NCBI RefSeq assembly: GCF_001542415.1
Contig: NZ_LNCU01000040.1
Coordinates: 59,676-123,675 of the forward strand
DNA: 64,000 nucleotides
DNA from: Bradyrhizobium macuxiense
GTDB taxonomy: Bacteria; Pseudomonadota; Alphaproteobacteria; Rhizobiales; Xanthobacteraceae
Direction: 5' to 3'
Below the pieces are notes generated by a model. That model saw nothing but the letters and a program-made list of their open reading frames with translations. It was not told the DNA's origin and searched no databases. Position numbers and translations under genes: made by a program. Below, piece after piece: positions 16,961 to 25,038 of the stretch. Position 1 is the stretch's first letter. The number at the start of each line of letters is the position of its first letter.

Positions 16961-18418
16961 TTGATCCTCGCTGAACTGATCACGCTGAAGCGGTCGGATG
17001 AGGCCGGGCTGGCGGAACAGCTGACGCATCAGCTTCGCGAGCTGATTTCGGCGGGCAGCATCAGGCGTGGTGCCGCGCTTCCGTCGAGCCGCCAACTTGC
17101 GGCCGAGCTCGACGTATCGCGAAATACGGTCACGCATGCCTATGAGCAGCTCGCGGCCGAAGGCTATCTGCACGTCGCCGAACGGCGGCGCCCGGTCGTG
17201 ACCGATGATATCGAGGAGCGGTTTGCCAAAGCCGCGCCGGTGCCGAAGCGTGATGCCGCGCGCAAGCCGCTGCTGTCACCCTGGGCCCTGAGGCTCCAGG
17301 ATGTCGACTGGCCGCTGTCGTATCAGGCGGATTTTCGGCCGCTTCGCCCGGGGCTCGCGGATGCGCGCGAATTTCCACATGAGATCTGGGCGCGCTGTCT
17401 GCGCCGCAGCGCGCTACGCCGCCGCTTCAACGAGCAGACAGTCGTCAACCGGCAAAGCCTGCGGGATGCATTGCGCGGCTATCTTGAGGTCAACCGAGGC
17501 GTGCGCGCCGAGGCGGAGCAGGTCCTGATCCTGCCGACGGCGCAGGCGGCGCTGACGCTGATTGCGGCGACCGCGATCGTGCCAGGCGATGCGGTCTGGA
17601 CGGAGGATCCCGGATATCCCGGTGCGGCTGCGGCGTTCCGCGCGGCCGGCGCGGATGTCCTCGGTATTCGGTTGGACGAATGGGGCATGATGCGCATGCG
17701 TGAGGCGCGGGCACCAAAGCTGATCTTCACGACGCCCTCGCACCAACATCCGACGGGGCGGGTGATGCCGGTGGCACGCCGTAGCGAACTCCTTGCGGCT
17801 GCCGAGCCCGGCAAGACCTGGATCGTCGAGGACGACTATGACGGCGAGTTTCACTACGACAGCCGTCCGATGCCGGCACTACAGGGGCTCGATCGGGAAG
17901 GGCGCGTGCTCTATGTCGGCACCTTCGCCAAGGCGATGACTGCTGACATTCGCTTCGGCTATCTCGTCGTGCCGTCCGCGCTGGCGCGGACGATGGAGAT
18001 CGCGCAGCGGCATCTCGGGCTGATCGCGTCCGTGCACATCCAAGAGGCGCTGTCCGACTTCATGGCCGACGGGCATTTTCTGGCGCATATCAGGCGCATG
18101 CGGCGCATCTATCGGTCGCGCCGGGATCATCTTGCGGCAGGGCTCACGCGTCACCTGGGCGACGTCCTTGCGGCGGAGATCCCGCCGGGCGGCATGCAAC
18201 TGATTGCCCGCTTCAGGGACCGCGCAGCAGATAGCGACGCCGTGGCGCGGCTGGTCGCCGCAGGCGTTGAGGTGCGTGCGTTGTCCAGCCTCGCGGTGGA
18301 ACGGCCGCGCGACAGCGGTCTCTTGCTCGGCTTCGCGGCCTGGCGTGAGAATGAGATCGGCGCCGCGGTCCGGATCATGGCCAACTGCCTGGCCGGCAAG
18401 CGCGCGGCTCGTGGGTAG
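16961..18418 (+). CDS. MocR/PdxR-type GntR regulator with aminotransferase domain
   Basis: A 485-residue fusion. The N-terminal GntR winged helix (LPSSRQLAAELDVSRNTVTHAYEQL, about residues 46-70) is joined to a class I aminotransferase-like domain that binds PLP. The region VEDDYDGEFHYDSRPMPALQG and the lysine in YVGTFAKAMTADIRFGY are the expected PLP contacts. The start is a TTG, supported by GGGA upstream and by absence of an ATG before the DNA-binding helices. Such regulators sense vitamin B6 or amino compounds; the divergent EamA exporter fits the latter. Confidence 0.9.
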   Translation: MILAELITLKRSDEAGLAEQLTHQLRELISAGSIRRGAALPSSRQLAAELDVSRNTVTHAYEQLAAEGYLHVAERRRPVVTDDIEERFAKAAPVPKRDAARKPLLSPWALRLQDVDWPLSYQADFRPLRPGLADAREFPHEIWARCLRRSALRRRFNEQTVVNRQSLRDALRGYLEVNRGVRAEAEQVLILPTAQAALTLIAATAIVPGDAVWTEDPGYPGAAAAFRAAGADVLGIRLDEWGMMRMREARAPKLIFTTPSHQHPTGRVMPVARRSELLAAAEPGKTWIVEDDYDGEFHYDSRPMPALQGLDREGRVLYVGTFAKAMTADIRFGYLVVPSALARTMEIAQRHLGLIASVHIQEALSDFMADGHFLAHIRRMRRIYRSRRDHLAAGLTRHLGDVLAAEIPPGGMQLIARFRDRAADSDAVARLVAAGVEVRALSSLAVERPRDSGLLLGFAAWRENEIGAAVRIMANCLAGKRAARG

Positions 18419-18631
18419 ACGGCAAGGTGGACTGCACGATTTCGGAATATTGGAAATATCTCGCTGAGTTGCCCGACGTGTCAAGCTGCGTTTTCAAACG
18501 CCGGCGGCTGCCGGCTACTTTGCATGGGGTTGTTTTCGATATTTTGAGCTCGCCTCTGCGACGGCCGGCAAGCGGGCGAGGGGGCAGCCGACATGCTGCT
18601 ACGGCTCGGCCCATCTCGCTGCGTTGCAGGC
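18419..18631. other. Non-coding gap with a repeat-like element
   Basis: No credible gene. Segments such as GAGTTGCCCGACGTGTCAA and TGCATGGGGTTGTTTTCGAT look like a repeat I associate with Bradyrhizobium gene gaps, from memory only. The AT-rich part near 18440-18470 has no clear promoter. Confidence 0.35.
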
Positions 18632-19855
18632 TTACTCCGTGGCCTTGGTGATGATCCGGATCTCCGACGTCAGCGTTTTGTGCACCGGGCATTTGTCGGC
18701 GATTTCCATCAGCCGCTTGCGCTGGTCGGCGTCGAGCTCGCCCTCGATCCTGATGACGCGGTCGATCTGGTCGAGCATGCCGTCGCGTGTCTCGCACTCC
18801 TCGCAATCCTTGGCGTAGATCTTGCTGTGCGTGAGCGTCACGGTGACGCGGTCAAGCCGCAGCGATTTGCGGTCGGCATACATGCGCATGGTCATCGACG
18901 TGCAGGCGCCGAGCCCGGCCAATACAAAATCATAGGGGCCGGGACCTGAGTCCTGGCCGCCGACGGCCGCCGGCTCGTCGGCCAGCATCCGGTGCGGACC
19001 TGTGGTGACGGTCTGCTGGAACTTGCTGGCACGGGTCTCCTGCACCACGACGTTGCGTGGCGCGCTGCCCGCGTCGGCTGCCAGCTGCGGCGCCGCGAGG
19101 TCGACGTAGCGCTCGGCCCACGCGCCGATGAGGTCGGCGACATAGGCCGCATCCTGCGTCCCGGTCAGGAGGTGATCGGAGCCCGCAAGCGATACGAAGC
19201 TTTTCGGATGCCTGGCCGCGACGAAGATATGTGTCGCGCTGTCGATGCCGACGGTATCGTCCGTCGGCGAGTGCATGACCAGCAGGGCCTTGTGCAGCTT
19301 GGTGACCTGCGCCATCAGGTTCTGCTCGGCGACATCATCGAGGAATTCCCGCTTGATGCGGAAGGGACGGCCGGCGAGCGACACCTCGACCTCGCCCTGC
19401 GCGCGAATGTCGTCGACCTTGTCCTTGAACAGATGCGTGACATGGGCGGGGTCGGACGGCGCGGCGATGGTGACGACGGCTTTCGCCTCGGCAATCTGCC
19501 CGGCCGCCGCGAGGATTGCCGCGCCGCCAAGACTGTGGCCGATCAGGATCGCGGGTGCCGCGCGTGTCTCGCGCAGATGGTCGGCGGCGCGGACGAGATC
19601 GGCGACATTCGACGAGAACGTCGAATTGGCGAAATCGCCTTCGCTGGAGCCAAGTCCCGTGAAGTCGAACCGCAGGGTTGCGATGCCCTTGGCCGTAAGC
19701 GCGACCGCGATGCGCTTTGCGGCAAGCACGTCCTTGCCGCAGGTGAAGCAATGCGCGAACAGCGCGTAGGCCCTGATCGGACCGTCGGGGCTATCAAGGG
19801 TCGCGGCGAGCTGATGGCCGCCCACACCGGTGAATTGAAAGCGTTCGTGCGGCAC
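18632..19855 (-). CDS. Alpha/beta hydrolase fused to an OsmC-family domain
   Basis: A 407-residue two-domain protein. Residues about 1-255 form a hydrolase with the nucleophile elbow GHSLGG and late SDHLL histidine. Residues about 270-405 form an OsmC domain with the two redox cysteines in LGACTSMTM and DKCPVHKTL. OsmC proteins reduce organic peroxides. This fusion is a known arrangement of unknown substrate. It is the last gene of a likely operon with the sulfite-oxidase-like gene and MFS transporter. Confidence 0.9.
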   Translation of the reverse strand: MPHERFQFTGVGGHQLAATLDSPDGPIRAYALFAHCFTCGKDVLAAKRIAVALTAKGIATLRFDFTGLGSSEGDFANSTFSSNVADLVRAADHLRETRAAPAILIGHSLGGAAILAAAGQIAEAKAVVTIAAPSDPAHVTHLFKDKVDDIRAQGEVEVSLAGRPFRIKREFLDDVAEQNLMAQVTKLHKALLVMHSPTDDTVGIDSATHIFVAARHPKSFVSLAGSDHLLTGTQDAAYVADLIGAWAERYVDLAAPQLAADAGSAPRNVVVQETRASKFQQTVTTGPHRMLADEPAAVGGQDSGPGPYDFVLAGLGACTSMTMRMYADRKSLRLDRVTVTLTHSKIYAKDCEECETRDGMLDQIDRVIRIEGELDADQRKRLMEIADKCPVHKTLTSEIRIITKATE

Positions 19856-19882
19856 GGGCTGGCTCCATCATTGTCGTCGGGA

Positions 19883-20548
19883 TCAATCACCAGAATAGCG
19901 CTGTTCGGCCCAAGGATCACCGCGGTTGTGATAGCCGCGCACCTCCCAATAGCCCGGCGCGTCCTCGGTCAGGAATTCGATGCGCTGCAGCCACTTGGCG
20001 CTCTTCCAGAAATACAGATGCGGCACCACGAGCCGCACTGGACCGCCGTGTTCTTGCTCCAGCGGTTGACCGGACCAGCGATGGGCCAGCAGCGCGTCCT
20101 CGGCGGCGAAGTCTTCCAGCGGCAGGTTTGTCGTGTAGCCGTCATGCGAATGCAGCACCACGAAGCGCGCGTCCTCGCGAGGCTGGCAGGCAGCGAGCAG
20201 GTCACGCGTGGCAAGGCCTTCCCACTGGTTGTCGTAACGCGACCATGTCGTGACGCAATGGATGTCGGACACGAATTGCGTCTGCGGTTGCGCCAGAAAC
20301 TGCTCCCACGTCCAATAGATCGGCTGCTCGACCGCGCCGTAGACGTCGAGCCGCCAGCGGGCCTGCGAGATGTTGGGCATCAGGCCGAGGTCGAGCACCG
20401 GCCAATCCCGCGTCAGATGCTGGCCCGGGGGCAGGCGTTGCTCGTCGGGCCTGGCGACTTTACCGGTCAGGAATTTGCCTTCACGCGCCCAGCGCTGCTT
20501 ACTGCGCGTCAGCTTGCTCTCAGCGGGCGGATCGGTGTCGTCGGTCAT
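19883..20548 (-). CDS. Sulfite oxidase-like molybdopterin oxidoreductase
   Basis: A 221-residue cytoplasmic protein of the oxidoreductase molybdopterin-binding family. DIHCVTTWSRYDNQWEG carries the cysteine expected to bind molybdenum, and GGPVRLVVPHLYFWKSAKW and WEVRGYHNRGDPW are family hallmarks. There is no Tat signal or dimerisation domain, so it is the short YuiH-like type, whose substrate is unknown. It lies between the MFS transporter (11-bp gap) and the OsmC fusion (27-bp gap) on the same strand. Confidence 0.88.
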   Translation of the reverse strand: MTDDTDPPAESKLTRSKQRWAREGKFLTGKVARPDEQRLPPGQHLTRDWPVLDLGLMPNISQARWRLDVYGAVEQPIYWTWEQFLAQPQTQFVSDIHCVTTWSRYDNQWEGLATRDLLAACQPREDARFVVLHSHDGYTTNLPLEDFAAEDALLAHRWSGQPLEQEHGGPVRLVVPHLYFWKSAKWLQRIEFLTEDAPGYWEVRGYHNRGDPWAEQRYSGD

Positions 20549-20559
20549 CAGCTACGCCG

Positions 20560-21882
20560 TCACTCGTGGCGATGCATCGCGGAGTCATGCTTGGTGTCGC
20601 GCATCGTCGCATAGATCAGGAGCGAGAGGAAGATCATGCCGCTGAGGTAGTAGTAGAACCAATCCTCGTGCCCGATGCTCTTGAAATAGAGTGCAACGGC
20701 CGGCGCTGTGCCTCCGAATATCGACACCGTGATCGCGTAGGGCAGGCCGACGCCGAGTGCGCGCACATTGGTCGGGAACAGCTCGGCCTTCACGATCGCG
20801 TTGATCGAGGTGTAGCCGGCGACAAAGATCCAGGCGCCGCAGATCAGGAGAAAGGCGGTGAAGGGCGATCTGGTCTCCTTCAATGCGGTCAGGATCGGGA
20901 CAGTTGCCAGCGTGCCGGCGACACCGAAGAAGATCAGGAGCGGCTTGCGGCCGACGCGATCGGAGATCGCACCATAGATCGGCTGCAGGATGGTCGCGAA
21001 GATCAGCGAACCGAAGATCACGATGGTGGTCTGGTCTTCGGTCAATCCGACGGACAGCTTCACGAAGGTCTGCATGTAGGTGGTGAAGGTGTAGAACGCC
21101 GCGGTGCCGCCAGCGGTAAGCCCGACCACCAGCAGCAGCTCGCGGGGATAGTTCAGCAATCCAACGATCGAACCGGTCGGCTTGGAGACTTTCTTGGCTT
21201 CAATGAAAGCCTCGGTCTCGTGCAGGCTGCGGCGCATCACGGCCGCGGTGATCGCGAGCATGGCGCCGATCACGAATGGAATCCGCCAGCCCCAGGCCTT
21301 GAGCTCTTCCGGTGTCAGGAACACCTTTTGCAGAAGCAACAACACGATGATCGCGGTGAGCTGGCCGCCGATCAGCGTGACGTATTGAAAGCTGGAATAG
21401 AAGCCGCGATGCTTGGCATCGGCGACCTCGCTGAGATAGGTGGCGCTTGCGCCGTACTCGCCGCCCAAGCTTAGGCCTTCGATGACGCGTGCCACCGCCA
21501 GAATCGCGGGCGCGGCAAAACCGATGGTGGCGTAGGTCGGCGTCGCCGCGATGATCAGCGAGCCGAAGCACATGCAAACCACCGAGGCCGTCAGCGACAA
21601 TCGCCGGCCGTAGCGGTCGGCGATGAAACCGAACAGCCAGCCGCCGAGCGGGCGCATCAGGAAGGTGGCGGCGAACAGCACGGCCGCATTGAGCTGCTGC
21701 ACCACCGGATCGCTGTGGGGAAAGAACGCGGGCGCGAAATAGAGCGCAAACGCGGTGTAGGCGTAGAAATCGTACCACTCGACGAGATTGCCGACCGAGC
21801 CGATGAAGATGGCCTTCACGCGCCGCTCGACATCGTGGACGTCGAGGTGGTCGCTCGTGGGCTGAGCGGTTTGATCGGGCAT
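20560..21882 (-). CDS. MFS transporter, metabolite:H+ symporter type
   Basis: A 440-residue twelve-helix transporter. GNLVEWYDFYAYTAFALYFAPAFFP near the N terminus, the loop RPLGGWLFGFIADRYGRR and ISDRVGRKP mark the KgtP/ShiA/ProP (MHS) family of organic acid or osmolyte symporters. The ATG at 21882 is preferred over a TTG at 21924 because GGGAGG precedes it. Substrate not determinable. It heads the operon with the molybdoenzyme. Confidence 0.88.
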   Translation of the reverse strand: MPDQTAQPTSDHLDVHDVERRVKAIFIGSVGNLVEWYDFYAYTAFALYFAPAFFPHSDPVVQQLNAAVLFAATFLMRPLGGWLFGFIADRYGRRLSLTASVVCMCFGSLIIAATPTYATIGFAAPAILAVARVIEGLSLGGEYGASATYLSEVADAKHRGFYSSFQYVTLIGGQLTAIIVLLLLQKVFLTPEELKAWGWRIPFVIGAMLAITAAVMRRSLHETEAFIEAKKVSKPTGSIVGLLNYPRELLLVVGLTAGGTAAFYTFTTYMQTFVKLSVGLTEDQTTIVIFGSLIFATILQPIYGAISDRVGRKPLLIFFGVAGTLATVPILTALKETRSPFTAFLLICGAWIFVAGYTSINAIVKAELFPTNVRALGVGLPYAITVSIFGGTAPAVALYFKSIGHEDWFYYYLSGMIFLSLLIYATMRDTKHDSAMHRHE

Positions 21883-21968
21883 AGCGCGGCCTCCCGGACT
21901 CTTCAGTTCGATTCCGGGAGCCAAGCTAGCGCATTTCTTGCGCGCGATCTAATCGGTCGCTGATTACC

Positions 21969-23195
21969 TCAGGCGTTCTTGCCGAACAGCAATGGCAGCT
22001 GACGCGGGCCGCGGACCGTGCCTTCCGACCATGTCACCTTGCCTGCCGGGTCAAGGCGGAAATCCGGGATCCGCTTCAGCCATTCCTCGATCGCGACAGT
22101 CATTTCCATTCGAGCCAAATTGGAGCCAACGCAGCGGTGGATGCCGAGGCCGAAGGCGGCGTGGCGGTTCTCCTTGCGGTCGATCACCACCTTGTCCGCG
22201 TCGGGGAACATCGCGGGATCGCGATTGGCTGCCGGAAACGACAGCAGCACCATGTTGCCCGATTTCACCGGGCAGCCGCTGATGGTGGTTTCCTTCATCA
22301 CCTCGCGCGCCATCGTTACCGGCGAATAGGCGCGGAGGAATTCCTCGATCGCGGTCGGGATCAGTCCGGGCTCCGCAATCAGGCGCTCGCGATCGACCGG
22401 TGTCTTGGCCAGGTGCCAGAGCGAGGAGCCGATTGCGCTCCAGGTGGTGTCGATGCCGGCGATCAGGAGCAGCCGTACCGAGCCCAATACGTGCTCGTCG
22501 GAGAGCGGCTGGCCGCCGGGGCCCTTCGCCCGCATCAACTGCGAGATCAGGTCGTCGCCCGGCTGCTGCTTGCGTTGCTCGAGATGGGCCGTGAAGTAGC
22601 CGGTCATCTCGCGGATGCCGTTCATTAGTTCATTCTCGTCCTTGATGCCGAGCTCGAGGATCTGGTGAATCCACTTGATGAAGAGGTCGCCGTCCTTTTC
22701 GGGAATGCCGAGCATATGGGCGATCGCGCGCACCGGGATGTGCTTGGTGTAGCACGCCGCAGCGTCGCACCGGCCGTCATTGATGAACTCGTCGATCAGC
22801 TCGTTGCAGATCGCGCGCACCCGCGGCTCGAGCTTCTTCATCGCGTCGGGCGTGAAGGGCGGCAGCAGCACCTGCTTGGCAGGCTTGTGCTCCGGCGGGT
22901 CAGAGGTGATCGGCGGCGCGCGGGCGCCGATCTCGGGGCGGACGTCGCGCACGATCACGCGGCGCGAGGAGAAGTGCTCGGTATCGTAGGCGATCTCCTT
23001 CACCGCCTGATAGGTGGTCGGCATGTAGCAGCCGAGGAAGCGCTCGGTGTGCACGACGGGAGAAGCGGCGCGTAGCTCTTCCCAGATCGGAAACGGATCT
23101 TCGGTCCAGACCGGATCGGTGTGGTCGAAGTCGTTGACCCAGTCGGTGACCGGAGGATGTTCGGGCAGATAACTGGCGGACGGGGAATCGGACAT
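21969..23195 (-). CDS. Cytochrome P450
   Basis: A 408-residue soluble bacterial P450. The oxygen-binding helix AGIDTTWS and heme loop FGLGIHRCVGSNLAR with its cysteine thiolate are clear. The ATG at 23195 follows GAAGGAAAC; the longer frame from 23321 runs into the ferredoxin leader and is rejected. A [3Fe-4S] ferredoxin gene lies immediately upstream in the same direction. No ferredoxin reductase is nearby, so electrons must come from elsewhere. Confidence 0.93.
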   Translation of the reverse strand: MSDSPSASYLPEHPPVTDWVNDFDHTDPVWTEDPFPIWEELRAASPVVHTERFLGCYMPTTYQAVKEIAYDTEHFSSRRVIVRDVRPEIGARAPPITSDPPEHKPAKQVLLPPFTPDAMKKLEPRVRAICNELIDEFINDGRCDAAACYTKHIPVRAIAHMLGIPEKDGDLFIKWIHQILELGIKDENELMNGIREMTGYFTAHLEQRKQQPGDDLISQLMRAKGPGGQPLSDEHVLGSVRLLLIAGIDTTWSAIGSSLWHLAKTPVDRERLIAEPGLIPTAIEEFLRAYSPVTMAREVMKETTISGCPVKSGNMVLLSFPAANRDPAMFPDADKVVIDRKENRHAAFGLGIHRCVGSNLARMEMTVAIEEWLKRIPDFRLDPAGKVTWSEGTVRGPRQLPLLFGKNA

Positions 23196-23266
23196 CGGTT
23201 CGTTTCCTTCTCGTTCGTTCAAACGTTGGTCGGTTCTATGGAATGTAGCGCGCCTTTCGGTCGCGG

Positions 23267-23473
23267 CTATTCCTCGGTGACCTCGATCGCGATCTCCGGA
23301 CAGTTGGTCTGTGCGAGCCACGCCTTGTCCTCGAGCCCGGCCGGAACGGATCCATCGCCAACTTCATGGGCGTTGCCGTATTCGTCGAGCTCGAACAGTT
23401 CGGGGGCGAGTGATTTGCAGCGCGCGTGCCCTTGGCATTTATCCTGGTCGACGCGAATCTTCAGCTTGGACAT
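23267..23473 (-). CDS. [3Fe-4S]-type ferredoxin, P450 partner
   Basis: A 68-residue ferredoxin with Cys13, Cys19 and Cys58 and a histidine (His16) where a fourth cluster cysteine would be (CxxHxxC...CP). This pattern marks the ferredoxins that donate electrons to class I bacterial P450s and usually hold a [3Fe-4S] cluster. It is the first gene of the ferredoxin-P450 pair. Confidence 0.92.
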   Translation of the reverse strand: MSKLKIRVDQDKCQGHARCKSLAPELFELDEYGNAHEVGDGSVPAGLEDKAWLAQTNCPEIAIEVTEE

Positions 23474-23530
23474 GCAAGCGCTCTCCCTCGGCTCTCGCGC
23501 GCAATGGGCGCGCTGGGTTCCTCATTTTTC

Positions 23531-23542
23531 AACTTGCAAGTT
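23531..23542. promoter_or_regulatory. 12-bp palindrome in the ferredoxin-P450 leader
   Basis: AACTTGCAAGTT is a perfect palindrome about 40 bp downstream of the -10 of the minus-strand promoter at 23583-23611. A TetR- or MarR-type operator is plausible; no such regulator gene is adjacent. Confidence 0.4.
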
Positions 23543-23582
23543 TGTCTTGCTTGGGCAGTTCGGCTCCGCCAAGTTATAGTCT

Positions 23583-23611
23583 ATTACATTATTGATCCGC
23601 TCGCGCGTCAA
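23583..23611 (-). promoter_or_regulatory. Sigma70-like promoter for the ferredoxin-P450 operon
   Basis: Read on the minus strand, TTGACG (23611-23606) and TGTAAT (23588-23583) are 17 bp apart, five of six matches in the -35 and four of six in the -10. The position, about 110 bp before the ferredoxin ATG, suits the operon. Confidence 0.55.
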
Positions 23612-23912
23612 GCGAAAATTCGGCCAACGGGCAATCGTGATGATACTTCCCGGCTTCTGGTTGCAGTGCATGAGGACGTCCGGGTTGAACGTTCGCCCGC
23701 CGACGCAAGTGGTGTCGGTCCGGACCGCCGCAGAGATAAGCCGAACCGTTCTCGCATCCATGGGATCAAACGCAGGCATTTTCCTGCGGCGTTCGGCCAA
23801 TTCGATGGAGATAGAATAACGTCACATAAGCGATATAAAAATGCCGCGGTCGCGATGAGGCGCGACGTGATCCCTTACGCAGCCGGGCAGAAAGGCAAGA
23901 GTCTTGCGCAGA

Positions 23913-25016
23913 TCAGCGTCCTCGCTGCTGTCCCCATTCGCGCACGAGGTGCTGCGCTTCGGTGATCTCACGCGACGTCATTCGTGTTGCCACGAGGTCG
24001 CGCGCGCGTTCGGCACTGCGGCGGCCTTCGTTAGCCTTGTATGACAAGACAGCGAGGCTGAGCCATTTATACGCCTGGAGATCGTCTTGAGGCACGCCGC
24101 GGCCGAGTGCGTAGGCGACGCCGAGACTGAGCCGGGCGTGCGGGATGCCGCTCTCGGCAGCGCGTCGATACCATTCGGCGGCTACCGCGAAATCCTGCGC
24201 CACGCCTTGTCCGGTTTCATACATCTGGCCGAGATTGTATTGCGACGTGCCGTCACCTTCATCGGCCAGGCGACGCCAGAGTCGGATTGCGCTCGCATAG
24301 TCGCTCCGGCTCGCGGCCAGGTAGGCCGCGGCGAAGCGTTGATCGGTCCGGGGCGGGTGCGGCGATCCAGCGGTGTCTCCTGCAGGCGGCAGATCGAGGC
24401 TTGCAATCTGCCGATCGACCGAGGGCGGCGAGGGGGACGGCCGAGGCCGTCCAATCATGATCGCTCCCATCGAGCGCAGATCGTCGGGCGTCAGCCATGC
24501 GATGCTCTGAGCTGGCGTGACCACGATTTGCCCGATGATGCGCGGCGGCACGCCATATGCACTGACGATCCTCGCCATGGAGATCGTTGCCGCCTCGGTC
24601 TGCGCGGTCTCATGGCCCAATTTGTCGGATACGCCGTGGACGCCGATCGCGGCTTCATAGCCTGCGAACTTCTCGATCCCGGCGGCGAATATGATGAAGC
24701 ATGCCGATGCGCAGTGTGCGCCTCCCGCGACGACCGTCGGGAGTTTCGCCCGGCGGATCAAATCGGCGAACTTGACCGCCTCCACAAGGCTCCCACCCGG
24801 TGAATCGAGGCGCACCGCCGACACGAGCCGACCGTTTTCATTGGCGGTGCGGAGCAACGCCTCCATCGCTTCGGTATCACCTTCTGCGACGTCGCCGCTG
24901 AGCTCGATGATGGTCGCGTCATCCTTCGATGTCACGCTGGAGAGTTCGGCGGCAGTCCCGGCCGCGCTTGCGACGACTGCACCCAGAAGGCCCAACATGG
25001 ATGTCCGTATCGACAT
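23913..25016 (-). CDS. Periplasmic ClpP-like protein with Sel1 repeats
   Basis: A 367-residue exported protein. A signal peptide (MSIRTSMLGLLGAVVASAAG) precedes a ClpP/crotonase-like domain (about residues 25-180) with LDSPGGSLVEAVKFADLIR and GGAHCASACFIIFAAG, where the serine of ASACF is the likely nucleophile. A Pro/Ser-rich linker follows, then Sel1 repeats (YNLGQMYETGQGVAQDFAVA and LGVAYALGRGVPQDD). The start at 25016 is preferred over 25124, which lies in gspD. It follows gspD by 22 bp and is probably co-transcribed. Confidence 0.85.
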   Translation of the reverse strand: MSIRTSMLGLLGAVVASAAGTAAELSSVTSKDDATIIELSGDVAEGDTEAMEALLRTANENGRLVSAVRLDSPGGSLVEAVKFADLIRRAKLPTVVAGGAHCASACFIIFAAGIEKFAGYEAAIGVHGVSDKLGHETAQTEAATISMARIVSAYGVPPRIIGQIVVTPAQSIAWLTPDDLRSMGAIMIGRPRPSPSPPSVDRQIASLDLPPAGDTAGSPHPPRTDQRFAAAYLAASRSDYASAIRLWRRLADEGDGTSQYNLGQMYETGQGVAQDFAVAAEWYRRAAESGIPHARLSLGVAYALGRGVPQDDLQAYKWLSLAVLSYKANEGRRSAERARDLVATRMTSREITEAQHLVREWGQQRGR

Positions 25017-25038
25017 CTTCGGCTTCGCGACCTTTCTA

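Larger units (their letters stand above)
23474..23912. other. 439-bp intergenic region
   Basis: It holds a minus-strand promoter and a palindrome for the ferredoxin-P450 unit (listed separately). Beyond about 23620 I see no credible gene; short frames at 23522-23800 and 23592-23819 have no recognisable sequence or good RBS. Confidence 0.5.

Noticed and set aside
18992-20614. 540-residue plus-strand frame
   Set aside because: Antisense to the OsmC fusion and the sulfite-oxidase-like gene, which have clear motifs.
23522-23800. 92-residue minus-strand frame upstream of ferredoxin
   Set aside because: Covers the predicted promoter and palindrome, and has no recognisable domain or good RBS.
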